Source: Erysipelotrichaceae bacterium
Lineage (GTDB): Bacteria > Bacillota_I > Bacilli_A > Erysipelotrichales > Erysipelotrichaceae
DNA length: 9,532 nucleotides
Direction of reading: 5' to 3'
Assembly: GCA_003510215.1 (NCBI GenBank)
Contig: DOKQ01000021.1
Location: 1 to 9,532, forward strand
Shown here one piece after another: positions 1 through 6,918 of the stretch. The notes beneath the pieces are model-generated. The model was not told the origin of the DNA. It ran no database searches and was given only the letters and a program-made list of their open reading frames with translations. The position numbers were made by a program, and so were the translations under genes. The stretch's first letter is position 1, and each line of letters begins with the position of its first letter.

Positions 1-847
1 TTGCTTGCTGTTGGAGCATGCTATAACCAATAACCAGCGTACCTACAAACTCACCGGAGACCATGACCGGATGATAGAATTCATACACTTGCTTATCCAG
101 ATGATTGACTTGCCCAAATGACTCTTTCATCCTTAACTTCTCGATGATTACTTCCTCTTGAGGCGATTGTCCAAGATGGGTGTCCAGTGTGCTCGAGACG
201 ATAATCATCTCTTCATTCATAAAAGATACATAACTGATTTCATTCTGATCATTCATTTCTTCCAGTAAGAAAGAAAGATTGATTTTAGCGAACAAATGAT
301 AAATCGACTCCGCAGATATACCAATCTGGATGACCATTTCATTTTCTTTTTTAAAGTAGCCATACTTATAAAGCAAACCCGTGACTGCGTTTTCACGAAT
401 ATCTTCCACAAAGGTTTCCAGATTATCTTTAATAAACACCTGAACCGGATGTTCGGTCGGTGGTTGCCATTCATTGATGTCTGGCATGGTCGTTAATCGA
501 AGGTTTCCATCCATATCATACAGATTGATTTCATCCACATTCAAAAGTGTTGCGACGTCCAAGAGTGATTGGCGATCTGTGACTCCGGCGTAAATTCCGG
601 TCGTCTTCCCTGCCAAAAGAAGTTTATCTTCTAGCAGCTGGTCGATGACACGTTCACTTTCAAATAAGTTCTGCAGACTGCTGGCATATCCCTTGGCTAA
701 ATTGTAAGCTGATTCTTCCGAATGTTGAACATAGTGGTCATTCACACTTTGAATAACCATCGTATTTAACACAATAAACAAAAGGATAGAAACCACGAAA
801 GGGACAATAATCGTCTTTTTATCCACTAATTTCAACTTTGTTTTCAT
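1..847 (-). CDS. Membrane sensor with extracellular Cache-like domain (C-terminus beyond window)
   Basis: An open frame runs from an ATG at 847 to the left edge without a stop, giving 282 codons of a larger protein. The start is set by GGAGGAG about 6 bases upstream. Residues about 12-31 form one hydrophobic membrane anchor (IIVPFVVSILLFIVLNTMV). The rest is soluble, with the alternating strand/helix character of Cache/PDC ligand-binding domains; one repeat ends near IQIGISAES and a later one at FVGTLVIGYSM. Proteins of this layout are usually sensor histidine kinases, chemoreceptors or GGDEF/EAL enzymes. The output domain is off the window, so the class cannot be told. It lies 89 bases downstream of the small membrane-protein gene with no obvious terminator between, so it may belong to the same signalling operon as the upstream diguanylate cyclase. 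The membrane topology is seen in the sequence; the Cache assignment is pattern-based. Confidence 0.7.
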   Translation of the reverse strand, partial: MKTKLKLVDKKTIIVPFVVSILLFIVLNTMVIQSVNDHYVQHSEESAYNLAKGYASSLQNLFESERVIDQLLEDKLLLAGKTTGIYAGVTDRQSLLDVATLLNVDEINLYDMDGNLRLTTMPDINEWQPPTEHPVQVFIKDNLETFVEDIRENAVTGLLYKYGYFKKENEMVIQIGISAESIYHLFAKINLSFLLEEMNDQNEISYVSFMNEEMIIVSSTLDTHLGQSPQEEVIIEKLRMKESFGQVNHLDKQVYEFYHPVMVSGEFVGTLVIGYSMLQQQA

Positions 848-936
848 GGGGTCTCCTCCATCTCGCTACATTCATTTTACATATTTTGCGTGTTTTATAC
901 TACACAAACTTTTTGCTACTTACATCATATTCAATG

Positions 937-1446
937 TCACAGGGTGAATCCCCGTTTTTTTAGTTGCTTATAAATCATCAGGTGTGCAATAGAAACCACA
1001 CAAGCCTGGATAAGAACAATCAGAATAAAGCCTAAGACTCCCCCACCCAGACGAATCATGATCGAAATCAGCGGAATCTGAATAAGTGTTTGAGTTAAAA
1101 ACATGCCTATAAGTATGATAAGCAGTGAAATCAGGGTATATAAGATCCAATGTACGAATCGGAGTTTACGGGTACGATGAAACAATTCATGAAGAAACCA
1201 TCCCTGCATTAGATACATAAAGGCAAACACAATCTGCGTTGTAGCCAAAATCGCCACAAGAAGCAAATAAGCAATCATCACACTTACCACATACTGTCGA
1301 TGATGTCTGTAAAACCAGATTCCGATGATGATGGGTGTTAAAATCATTGCCAGAATACTGGTAGTGCCACGAAATAGAAGGATGGGTAGAATGGCCATAG
1401 CGATGGCTAAGCTGCCTATGGCTATAAGGCGTTGAGATTTTTTCAC
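937..1446 (-). CDS. Small polytopic membrane protein, unknown function
   Basis: A 169-residue, very hydrophobic protein with about five membrane helices (roughly residues 7-26, 29-46, 52-80, 100-122 and 132-158) and a basic C-terminus (KQLKKRGF). Its start codon is GTG. The GTG overlaps the TGA stop of the diguanylate cyclase gene by four bases (GTGA), and AGGGGG lies about 8 bases upstream, so translation is probably coupled to the cyclase. Charged and His/Trp residues between the third and fourth helices (HELFHRTRKLRFVHW) form a conserved-looking cytoplasmic or interfacial loop. It loosely resembles the YybS/DUF2232 and ECF-S type membrane proteins but is shorter, and I do not recognise it with confidence. 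The tight coupling suggests that it works with the cyclase, perhaps as a membrane anchor or effector; this is inference. Confidence 0.75.
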   Translation of the reverse strand: MKKSQRLIAIGSLAIAMAILPILLFRGTTSILAMILTPIIIGIWFYRHHRQYVVSVMIAYLLLVAILATTQIVFAFMYLMQGWFLHELFHRTRKLRFVHWILYTLISLLIILIGMFLTQTLIQIPLISIMIRLGGGVLGFILIVLIQACVVSIAHLMIYKQLKKRGFTL

Positions 1447-2489
1447 CGCAATGCCCCCTGACGGGTAGAATAGAGTTCTTGATCAAACTGGCGATAATCA
1501 TATTTGCCGTTTTTCTTTGCCTGATACATCGCAAAGTCTGCGTATTCAAACAGTTGGAAAATGTCGGTAGTATCGATGCCATAGATGGCCATTCCGGCAC
1601 TTCCTTTAATGTCCATTCGATGATTTTCGATTACGATGGGATCCTGAAAAATCTTGGAGGAAATTGCTTCCCAAACTCGCTGAATATCTTCTTTGCCTAT
1701 CTTCCTATAGCCATGAATGTAGATACCAAATTCATCACCCGCAATCCGAATGTACGTTGCATTTGATAGATGAAGACTGGTTAATCGTTGGGAAAATACC
1801 TGCAAATACTGATCACCGATGTGATGACCATAGGTGTCATTAATACTTTTAAAATCATCGAGATCGATGAAAACAAAGATTCCCAGTAATTCCGGATCTT
1901 TTTGAATCATGCCTCGGATTTCGTCATGGTACTGATAGCGGCTGACCAGACCTGTCAGTGGATCTTTGACCAATCGATTATTTAGCTCTTCATTCACCTG
2001 CTTCAATCTTGCATTTGATTTCATCACTTGACGTTGCAAATTAGTCATGTCATTGTTTAACTTCTGAATTTGCTCAAACTGTGTCTGAATCATTTTTTCA
2101 CTCTCTGTATATAACGATTTCTTCCCTGAACGGATGAGATTGATAAAATTGCGAACCATGCCTCGCATGATCCTTGCCATTGGCTTTTGTGAAATATCCA
2201 AAAACTGATGAGAAAAGATGAAGAATGTCCCTTTCTCTTCAATCAGGCAAAGATTCATCGGGATGTTCTGTGAGCGTAAGGTCAATTGGTCCACATCAAA
2301 AAACACTTCCGTTGTGTCTGCCCCTTGCTTAAATAGCTGAACCACACGACTCTTGTCATCTTCACTAAAAAGCTCATCCACGTACTTTTGAAAGGGTGAA
2401 ATGATGTATTGAGGTTGATGCCAGTAGATTGTCTGAATGCGCATTTGCGCATCACAGGTCAAAAAGAATGATGCATACTCGTTTACCAT
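1443..2489 (-). CDS. Diguanylate cyclase, PAS-like + coiled coil + GGDEF (AGDEF variant)
   Basis: Makes cyclic di-GMP from two GTP. I place the start at the ATG at 2489 (348 residues) because AAGGAGGG sits 6 bases upstream; an in-frame ATG at 2510 has no ribosome binding site and overlaps the previous gene. Residues about 3-95 look like a PAS-type sensory fold, about 127-173 form a coiled-coil linker (EQIQKLNNDMTNLQRQVM), and 175-338 are a complete GGDEF domain. Metal-binding DLDDF is at 209-213, FKSINDTYGHHIGD follows, and the signature is RIAGDEF (A250-F254). The YADFAMYQAKKNGK end motif is intact. The first Gly of GGDEF is Ala; active cyclases with AGDEF are known in proteobacteria, so activity is expected. 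The inhibitory RxxD site is absent, with LSNA in its place. The gene lies 13 bases after the cobalamin-sensor gene, its likely regulator. Confidence 0.93.
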   Translation of the reverse strand: MVNEYASFFLTCDAQMRIQTIYWHQPQYIISPFQKYVDELFSEDDKSRVVQLFKQGADTTEVFFDVDQLTLRSQNIPMNLCLIEEKGTFFIFSHQFLDISQKPMARIMRGMVRNFINLIRSGKKSLYTESEKMIQTQFEQIQKLNNDMTNLQRQVMKSNARLKQVNEELNNRLVKDPLTGLVSRYQYHDEIRGMIQKDPELLGIFVFIDLDDFKSINDTYGHHIGDQYLQVFSQRLTSLHLSNATYIRIAGDEFGIYIHGYRKIGKEDIQRVWEAISSKIFQDPIVIENHRMDIKGSAGMAIYGIDTTDIFQLFEYADFAMYQAKKNGKYDYRQFDQELYSTRQGALR

Positions 2490-2502
2490 GAAACCCTCCT
2501 TC

Positions 2503-3582
2503 TCAACCATGTTCTATTGTCTGATTTGCCCACAAAAGCAACTGCTCCCCTGAAGTTGAATAATGATCGATTGGCCATTTTTCCCAAAGAGAATTGGTGG
2601 AAGTAAAGGCCTGTCCACCCACCGCAATCTTAATATCCGGAAACTGCTTTCGAATCTCATACACAAGTTCTTCACAGTTTTTTAGAAATGGCTGCATCGT
2701 CACAGAAAGAGCGATCACATCCGGCTGATGTTCCCGAATCGCTTTGATTACTGCATCCTTAGGTAGAGCTGCCCCAAGATAATAGGTGTCCCATCCGGAA
2801 TACTCAAAGATATCCGAGATCATACGAACACCCATTTCGTGTAGCTCATTGCCAACCGAACAGGATAAAAGTGTCTTATTTCTTCGTTGCGATTCGAAGA
2901 TTTCACTGTAAAAGGTTGACATGACATTTTGAGTTACCGAAGTCGCATAGTGCTCCTTGTCGACAGTAATAATGCTTCGATGCCATAACTCCCCAATTTC
3001 ATGCATTGTGGGGGCAAGGATTTTCTCATAAATGTCCAACAGTGGAATCCCATTCAGTTTCGTTTGCGCGATCACCTGATGGGCATCCTTGGTTTTTCCC
3101 ATAAGTAACGCGGTTAAGTAGGCCTTGCGAATCTCAGTGTATTCACCTGAGGTAAAATTGTTGGAAAACTCGACGTTTTCAGCCGCCTCTTGAATCGCTA
3201 GGATTCCTACATCCAAATGTTCTTTAGCAATGACAATCTCTTCCCTCGTTAACAATGTATTCAAATGATCTTCAATCATCGTTTGCATAATGGTAAAGTG
3301 GTCAATCATCTGCTCCATAATGCGATCACGATCAAGATCTTTCATTAAATTACAAAGCAGCTCATATACCCAGATGGAGTACTCTTTAAAAATGGTCACA
3401 TCTTTAAAATACACGGAAGTAAGCAGATAGCTGATATTGTACACAATATCGTCATACATGCTCTTCCGGCGACGTTGGTTCATTTCATTTTCTAGCTTGG
3501 GGTCCAATCGGAAATGCTCCTCAAAGATTTTTTTCGAAACATCAAGGATTCGCGGGTCGTTGAAGTTGTTCATAAGACTCAT
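2503..3582 (-). CDS. Cobalamin-binding sensor with CarH-type Wx9EH motif, no MerR domain
   Basis: Cytosolic protein of 359 residues; the start is the ATG at 3582, preceded by AGGAGG at 7 bases. An in-frame TTG 18 bases earlier overlaps the binding site and is rejected. Residues about 145-229 match the four-helix cap (B12-binding-2) domain and about 237-354 the Rossmann-type cobalamin domain. The cap contains W200, then nine residues, then E210-H211. The cobalamin domain contains E246-L-H248-E-M-G251, giving the lower axial His ligand, followed by ALSVT (S293) and VGGQAF (G322-G323), which line the nucleotide tail. W-x9-EH with E-x-H-x-x-G is the CarH/LitR adenosylcobalamin photoreceptor pattern; corrinoid methyltransferases normally have DxHxxG. 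Residues 1-145 are helical and are not MerR-like. The gene heads a cluster with a diguanylate cyclase, so its output is probably protein contact rather than DNA binding. Light sensing is inferred, not shown. Confidence 0.9.
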   Translation of the reverse strand: MSLMNNFNDPRILDVSKKIFEEHFRLDPKLENEMNQRRRKSMYDDIVYNISYLLTSVYFKDVTIFKEYSIWVYELLCNLMKDLDRDRIMEQMIDHFTIMQTMIEDHLNTLLTREEIVIAKEHLDVGILAIQEAAENVEFSNNFTSGEYTEIRKAYLTALLMGKTKDAHQVIAQTKLNGIPLLDIYEKILAPTMHEIGELWHRSIITVDKEHYATSVTQNVMSTFYSEIFESQRRNKTLLSCSVGNELHEMGVRMISDIFEYSGWDTYYLGAALPKDAVIKAIREHQPDVIALSVTMQPFLKNCEELVYEIRKQFPDIKIAVGGQAFTSTNSLWEKWPIDHYSTSGEQLLLWANQTIEHG

Positions 3583-3615
3583 AAAAGATCCTCCTGACAA
3601 GCGTTCTATTTTTTA

Positions 3616-3624
3616 ATTCTAACA
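3616..3624 (-). promoter_or_regulatory. Extended -10 promoter of cobalamin-sensor/cyclase operon
   Basis: Read on the minus strand, TGTTAGAAT fits TGn-TAGAAT, an extended -10 element five of six to consensus. No good -35 box lies at 16-18 bases, as is common for extended -10 promoters. The predicted start point is near 3609, leaving a leader of about 27 bases ahead of the ATG at 3582. No clear terminator separates this from the upstream sulfatase-family gene, so read-through is also possible. Confidence 0.45.
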
Positions 3625-3664
3625 TATCCGTTCGTTGAATGATTCTTAAATAAAAGCCTGACAC

Positions 3665-5626
3665 TTACCGTGCTAGGCCATTTGAAACTATTTTCGATGG
3701 AGAAACGTAGATGGTCTCATTGTTTTCACTGATTAGAGCCACAGCCACATTCATCCATTTCGATACCTCTTCACATTTTACCGCAAGCAAATTGCGGTTC
3801 AGAAGCATCGTTTCTACATGTTTGCCATCAATCACGACACGATGATAGGTAGTAAAGTGATTCCCCTTCACAAGCAAATATTCACCACTGAGTAACACTT
3901 CACTGATTTCCATTGGCTCGATACCAAAGTTAAGTTCGGTTGGTTGATACTGTGGGATATGGTTATATAGATATCCATCCCCATAAAGCATATCATATTG
4001 AAACAGATGAAGCAGATCCTGATAGTAAGGCATGGTTGACTGTTGAGAATGAACCTTATGAAGAAGTCCGCCACTCACATTAAGTTTGGATAACACATGC
4101 GCTCCTAACTGATACGTCGTTACATTCTTGTCTACTTTTGGTAAACCAAGATTATCCACGATGACATATTCAGTATAGTACTCCTCCTCTTCATCTAGCG
4201 ATGGAAAGTCAAGTCCTGGCAAATGATCCCCAAAGAAAATCATGACTGTTGGTTCATCTAGAGATTTCACATAGGCAGTAAGTTCACCAATCACATCATC
4301 TACTCCTTTAAGAAGTGTCAGAAAATAGGCCATGGAATCCGGATTGACCGAACCCAGCTCACCTTCTGCCCATATGGTTTTATACTCATCACTCACATCA
4401 CTCGGATAGTCTCCATGAGAGGATACTGCAATCGTATAAACAAAGTCTTTCTGATTGCTTTGCTTCAGTGCCAAATCAATTCGGTCAATCAGAACATCAT
4501 CCTTTGCCCAGCCAATTGGATTAAACGATACGTTTTGCATGGTTTCCAAAGAATCAAAGACATCAAAGCCCAGATTCGCAAAAACTTGGTGGCGACTGTA
4601 GAAATTCGCATTGTTATTGTGAATCGCAGTCGAGTGATAGCCCAGTTCTCTTAAAACATAAGGTAAAGACTCCGTTGTATTAGAAGATAAAATTGTTTTG
4701 TACGGATACTCACCGATGCCAAAATACTCAAGGTTCATACCACTAATCACTTCAAATTCCGTATTTGCGGTTCCACCGCCCAACGAAGGCACTTTCAGCC
4801 TTCCCGAAGAATAGGAAGTAAGCAGGTTTCGGTAGTTCGGGATGGGATCTTCACTGAAACTCAACCCGTCAAGGCGATGCACATCAAAGAAAGATTCCAG
4901 CTGGACAAATACGATATTGGCCTCCACCGGTTTATTCTGATGGTTATGCAAATAAGACAGATATTGTTCAATCGTTTCCTGATCATACACTTCCGGTTTG
5001 GAAATCCCTTTATTAATCACTCTGCCCATAAAGCTGTAAGCAAAACCAAATTCATTGTACGTCTTCCCCAGATTACCATCAGTTTCCTTAAATGCCTGAA
5101 TACTCAATGATACTGTTGGTAAGCCAAGTAGTGTTAAGGCACTGGCCATACTGACAATCAATCCCTGTTTGAGCTGGCGGCTATGTTTCGCTGATTTCAA
5201 CCAGCTGTAAAGCACAACCATCAGGGCTCCGATGGATAGTGCAATCAGTAAGAAAAATTGATAGGGTTTGAGATAAAAAGATAATACGGTATGTAAATGG
5301 GTGATCATCCGGAAATCATCTGCGGTCAATGGTGTTTTCCTGAAGAAACGAATTACGAAGTTCACCGTTCCCAACACTCCCCAGACAAAGGTAATCAGTC
5401 CCATATAAAACATCTTCTTTTTAAATAGAAGTGCAATCGATAATGATAGAAGTATAATTGATAGATTGTATATGAACACCAATGGTTTGGTAGCCATAAA
5501 TGCCAAGGCTGAAAACATGGAATGGCGATTCAGTGATTCCAATAAAAATGACAGGGTAAATGCCCATCCAAGCAGTGCAACTGCAGATAGGGGTTTGTTT
5601 TTCAATGTTGTTAATCGCTGTTTCAT
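3665..5626 (-). CDS. LTA-synthase-family phosphoglycerol transferase with C-terminal IPT/TIG-like domain
   Basis: Membrane enzyme of the LtaS/MdoB alkaline-phosphatase superfamily. LtaS-type members transfer glycerol-phosphate from phosphatidylglycerol to a growing lipoteichoic acid chain outside the membrane. I place the start at the ATG at 5626 (653 residues), because GAGG lies 8 bases upstream; a GTG at 5635 lacks a binding site. About five N-terminal helices (between residues 13 and 176) are followed by the extracellular catalytic domain. FVQLESFFD (E244) is the first metal ligand, GGGTANTEFE carries the nucleophile T286, HNNNANFYSR and SSHGDYP (H404) are substrate or metal contacts, and FFGDHLPG (D467, H468) completes the metal site. 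All key residues are present. Residues about 567-650 form an additional beta-rich domain (LLVKGNHF, VVIDGKHVET) like IPT/TIG folds, which the S. aureus enzyme lacks. It has its own promoter. Whether it is a polymerase, a primase or a modifying enzyme cannot be told from sequence. Confidence 0.92.
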   Translation of the reverse strand: MKQRLTTLKNKPLSAVALLGWAFTLSFLLESLNRHSMFSALAFMATKPLVFIYNLSIILLSLSIALLFKKKMFYMGLITFVWGVLGTVNFVIRFFRKTPLTADDFRMITHLHTVLSFYLKPYQFFLLIALSIGALMVVLYSWLKSAKHSRQLKQGLIVSMASALTLLGLPTVSLSIQAFKETDGNLGKTYNEFGFAYSFMGRVINKGISKPEVYDQETIEQYLSYLHNHQNKPVEANIVFVQLESFFDVHRLDGLSFSEDPIPNYRNLLTSYSSGRLKVPSLGGGTANTEFEVISGMNLEYFGIGEYPYKTILSSNTTESLPYVLRELGYHSTAIHNNNANFYSRHQVFANLGFDVFDSLETMQNVSFNPIGWAKDDVLIDRIDLALKQSNQKDFVYTIAVSSHGDYPSDVSDEYKTIWAEGELGSVNPDSMAYFLTLLKGVDDVIGELTAYVKSLDEPTVMIFFGDHLPGLDFPSLDEEEEYYTEYVIVDNLGLPKVDKNVTTYQLGAHVLSKLNVSGGLLHKVHSQQSTMPYYQDLLHLFQYDMLYGDGYLYNHIPQYQPTELNFGIEPMEISEVLLSGEYLLVKGNHFTTYHRVVIDGKHVETMLLNRNLLAVKCEEVSKWMNVAVALISENNETIYVSPSKIVSNGLAR

Positions 5627-5649
5627 GATTCTCACCTCAAATCTAACCT

Positions 5650-5677
5650 ATTATAGCACATTTTAAAAAATTGTCAT
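5650..5677 (-). promoter_or_regulatory. Promoter of LTA-synthase-family gene
   Basis: On the minus strand ATGACA (5672-5677) is followed after 16 bases by TATAAT (5650-5655), which is preceded by TG one base upstream (TGCTATAAT), giving a consensus extended -10. The start point should be near 5643, about 17 bases before the ATG. The spacer is A/T-tract rich. Confidence 0.8.
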
Positions 5678-5730
5678 TTTTTTCATTCATAAGTTGCTAA
5701 AATCTAAGAATAACTGACATTGCCTGTCAA

Positions 5731-5771
5731 AGGAAGAAAACCCACATATTCAACGGATGAACATGTGGGTT
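5731..5771 (-). terminator. Rho-independent terminator after flavodoxin
   Basis: On the minus strand, a few bases after the flavodoxin stop codon, AACCCACAT (5763-5771) pairs exactly with ATGTGGGTT (5739-5747) across a 15-base loop. It is followed by TTTTCTTCCTTT. The stem is strong and the T-tract moderate. It separates the flavodoxin from the LTA-synthase-family gene. Confidence 0.8.
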
Positions 5772-5775
5772 AGGC

Positions 5776-6219
5776 TTATAGACTGCTTTGCAACTGCTGC
5801 GCAAATTCCATGATGGCAACCAAACTATTTCCATCCGGTCCAAACTCAATTTTAACCCCGTCTGTCCCCTGTTTGGCATTGGTTAACTGAAACTGTGCGA
5901 TAAAATCATCAACAGCTTTACAGAACACATCCCCATAGGAAGTATCTCCGGAACCGATCACACCAAACACTTTACCACTCAAATCAACGTCAGATAGTTG
6001 GTTGTAGAAGTTTTGTGCCTCATCCGGTAAATCACCGTATCCATACGTATACGTCGCTACAACACAGATATCCGCATCCAAAAAATCCATCGGTGAAGCA
6101 GATTCCATTTTACTGGTTTCCACATCGACACCGAGTATCAGTAAATGATCGGATACCATCTCTGCAATCGCTTCCGTATTTCCTGTCATACTTGCATATA
6201 TAATTCTAGCCTTTGGCAT
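5776..6219 (-). CDS. Flavodoxin
   Basis: Small soluble FMN electron carrier of 147 residues, a normal length for short-chain flavodoxins. The phosphate-binding loop is SMTGNTEA near residues 10-17. The 60s loop is TYTYGYGDLPDE, with aromatic residues to stack on the isoalloxazine ring, and the 90s loop is GSGDTSYGD. The start is taken as the ATG at 6219, with AAAGGGTG about 6 bases upstream; an in-frame GTG at 6228 lies inside that binding site. The gene is monocistronic: it has its own terminator and is divergent from the yccF-family gene. A -10-like TACAAT (6245-6250) lies upstream without a convincing -35. Flavodoxins commonly replace ferredoxin under iron limitation or serve radical-SAM and cobalamin-dependent enzymes, but nothing in the window fixes its partner. 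Confidence 0.95.
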   Translation of the reverse strand: MPKARIIYASMTGNTEAIAEMVSDHLLILGVDVETSKMESASPMDFLDADICVVATYTYGYGDLPDEAQNFYNQLSDVDLSGKVFGVIGSGDTSYGDVFCKAVDDFIAQFQLTNAKQGTDGVKIEFGPDGNSLVAIMEFAQQLQSSL

Positions 6220-6316
6220 ATGTATCACCCTTTCGTATACACTTATTGTATCGAACTTTACTTTTGTACATCCAGTTTAAGCTCAAAACAAACGAATCTT
6301 TCATCCTCCATAAATA

Positions 6317-6338
6317 ATTTTTGATACAAGTCAAAAAT
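6317..6338. promoter_or_regulatory. Palindromic operator candidate, FNR/CRP-like
   Basis: ATTTTTGA and TCAAAAAT form a perfect 8-bp inverted repeat around TACAAG. Its core TTGATACAAGTCAA (6321-6334) matches the FNR-type consensus TTGAT-N4-ATCAA at nine of ten defined positions. It lies between the divergent flavodoxin and yccF-family genes, centred about 54 bases upstream of the predicted yccF-side start point. A smaller palindrome AATCAAGTGATT (6336-6347) abuts it. The binding protein is unknown. Confidence 0.4.
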
Positions 6339-6345
6339 CAAGTGA

Positions 6346-6375
6346 TTGAACAGATAAAGACAATCATGCTAAAAT
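6346..6375 (+). promoter_or_regulatory. Promoter of yccF-family gene
   Basis: TTGAAC (6346-6351), an 18-base spacer, then TAAAAT (6370-6375) preceded by TGC, making an extended -10. The predicted start point is near 6382, with a leader of about 34 bases. Confidence 0.75.
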
Positions 6376-6415
6376 AGGCTAAGACATGCAACGAAACAAG
6401 CATGGGGAGGTCGTT

Positions 6416-6775
6416 ATGTCACTTATCGGAAATATACTGTGGATCATCTTTGGTGGTCTGATTGCTTCACTTGGATGGCTAATCGTTGGCATCCTATTGT
6501 GTATCACGATCATAGGCATCCCTTTTGGGCTTCAATGCTTTAAAATCGCGGGTCTGATCCTTACACCCTTTGGCCGACATGTTCAGGTAGGTCAGTTTGG
6601 GGTCGGTGGACTGATTATGAATATTCTATGGTTGCTTTTGTTTGGCTGGGAATTATTTCTGATGCACATCACCATGGCAATCCTATTGGCCATAACGATT
6701 ATCGGGATCCCCTTCGCTTCTCAGCACTTAAAGCTCGCTTCGTTGGCACTACTTCCCTTTGGAGCCAAATTATAA
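6416..6775 (+). CDS. YccF-family inner-membrane protein (DUF307)
   Basis: A 119-residue membrane protein made of two related halves. Each half has a hydrophobic hairpin followed by a CITIIGIPFG / AITIIGIPFA signature and then an amphipathic K-hAxLxLxPFG stretch; this doubled IIGIPF...PFG pattern defines the YccF domain family. The start is the ATG at 6416, with GGGGAGG 6 bases upstream. An upstream in-frame ATG at 6386 lacks a binding site and would add only a hydrophilic tail. The cellular role of the family is not established. The gene is monocistronic between its own promoter and terminator, and it is the only plus-strand gene in the window. Confidence 0.92.
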   Translation: MSLIGNILWIIFGGLIASLGWLIVGILLCITIIGIPFGLQCFKIAGLILTPFGRHVQVGQFGVGGLIMNILWLLLFGWELFLMHITMAILLAITIIGIPFASQHLKLASLALLPFGAKL

Positions 6776-6821
6776 GTCATCAACACTATCTACAAGAATG
6801 TTTGATGCCTTCCAATATACT

Positions 6822-6859
6822 AAAGCTCGTTAACTTCAAAGAGTACACGAGCTTTTTTT
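6822..6859 (+). terminator. Rho-independent terminator after yccF-family gene
   Basis: AAAGCTCGT (6822-6830) pairs perfectly with ACGAGCTTT (6847-6855), with a possible inner ACTT/GAGT stem around CAAA, and runs into seven T residues (6853-6859). It also marks the left edge of the AT-rich islet. Confidence 0.88.
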
Positions 6860-6918
6860 ATAAAACTACTAAAATCTCATGAAAAATTAGTTTCGATAGT
6901 CCATTTCAAAATTCTACT

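Noticed and set aside
253..474. Open frames of 66-73 codons on both strands inside the Cache-sensor gene.
   Set aside because: They are shadows of the uninterrupted sensor frame that runs from 847 to the left edge.
848..936. Promoter for the Cache-sensor gene (TATAAA-like box near 888-893).
   Set aside because: No acceptable -35 box at the right spacing and no extended -10, so it was not listed as a feature.
2487..2510. Upstream ATG at 2510 as the start of the diguanylate cyclase.
   Set aside because: It has no ribosome binding site and overlaps the previous gene, whereas the ATG at 2489 has AAGGAGGG at ideal spacing.
2503..3582. Reading the cobalamin protein as a corrinoid subunit of a methyltransferase system.
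   Set aside because: The metal-ligand motif begins with Glu rather than the usual Asp, the CarH-specific W-x9-EH is present, the N-terminus is too long, and no methyltransferase gene is nearby.
3583..3664. Cobalamin riboswitch or other leader RNA ahead of the cobalamin-sensor gene.
   Set aside because: The gap is only 82 bases with no conserved B12-box-like sequence or extended folding; the predicted leader is about 27 bases.
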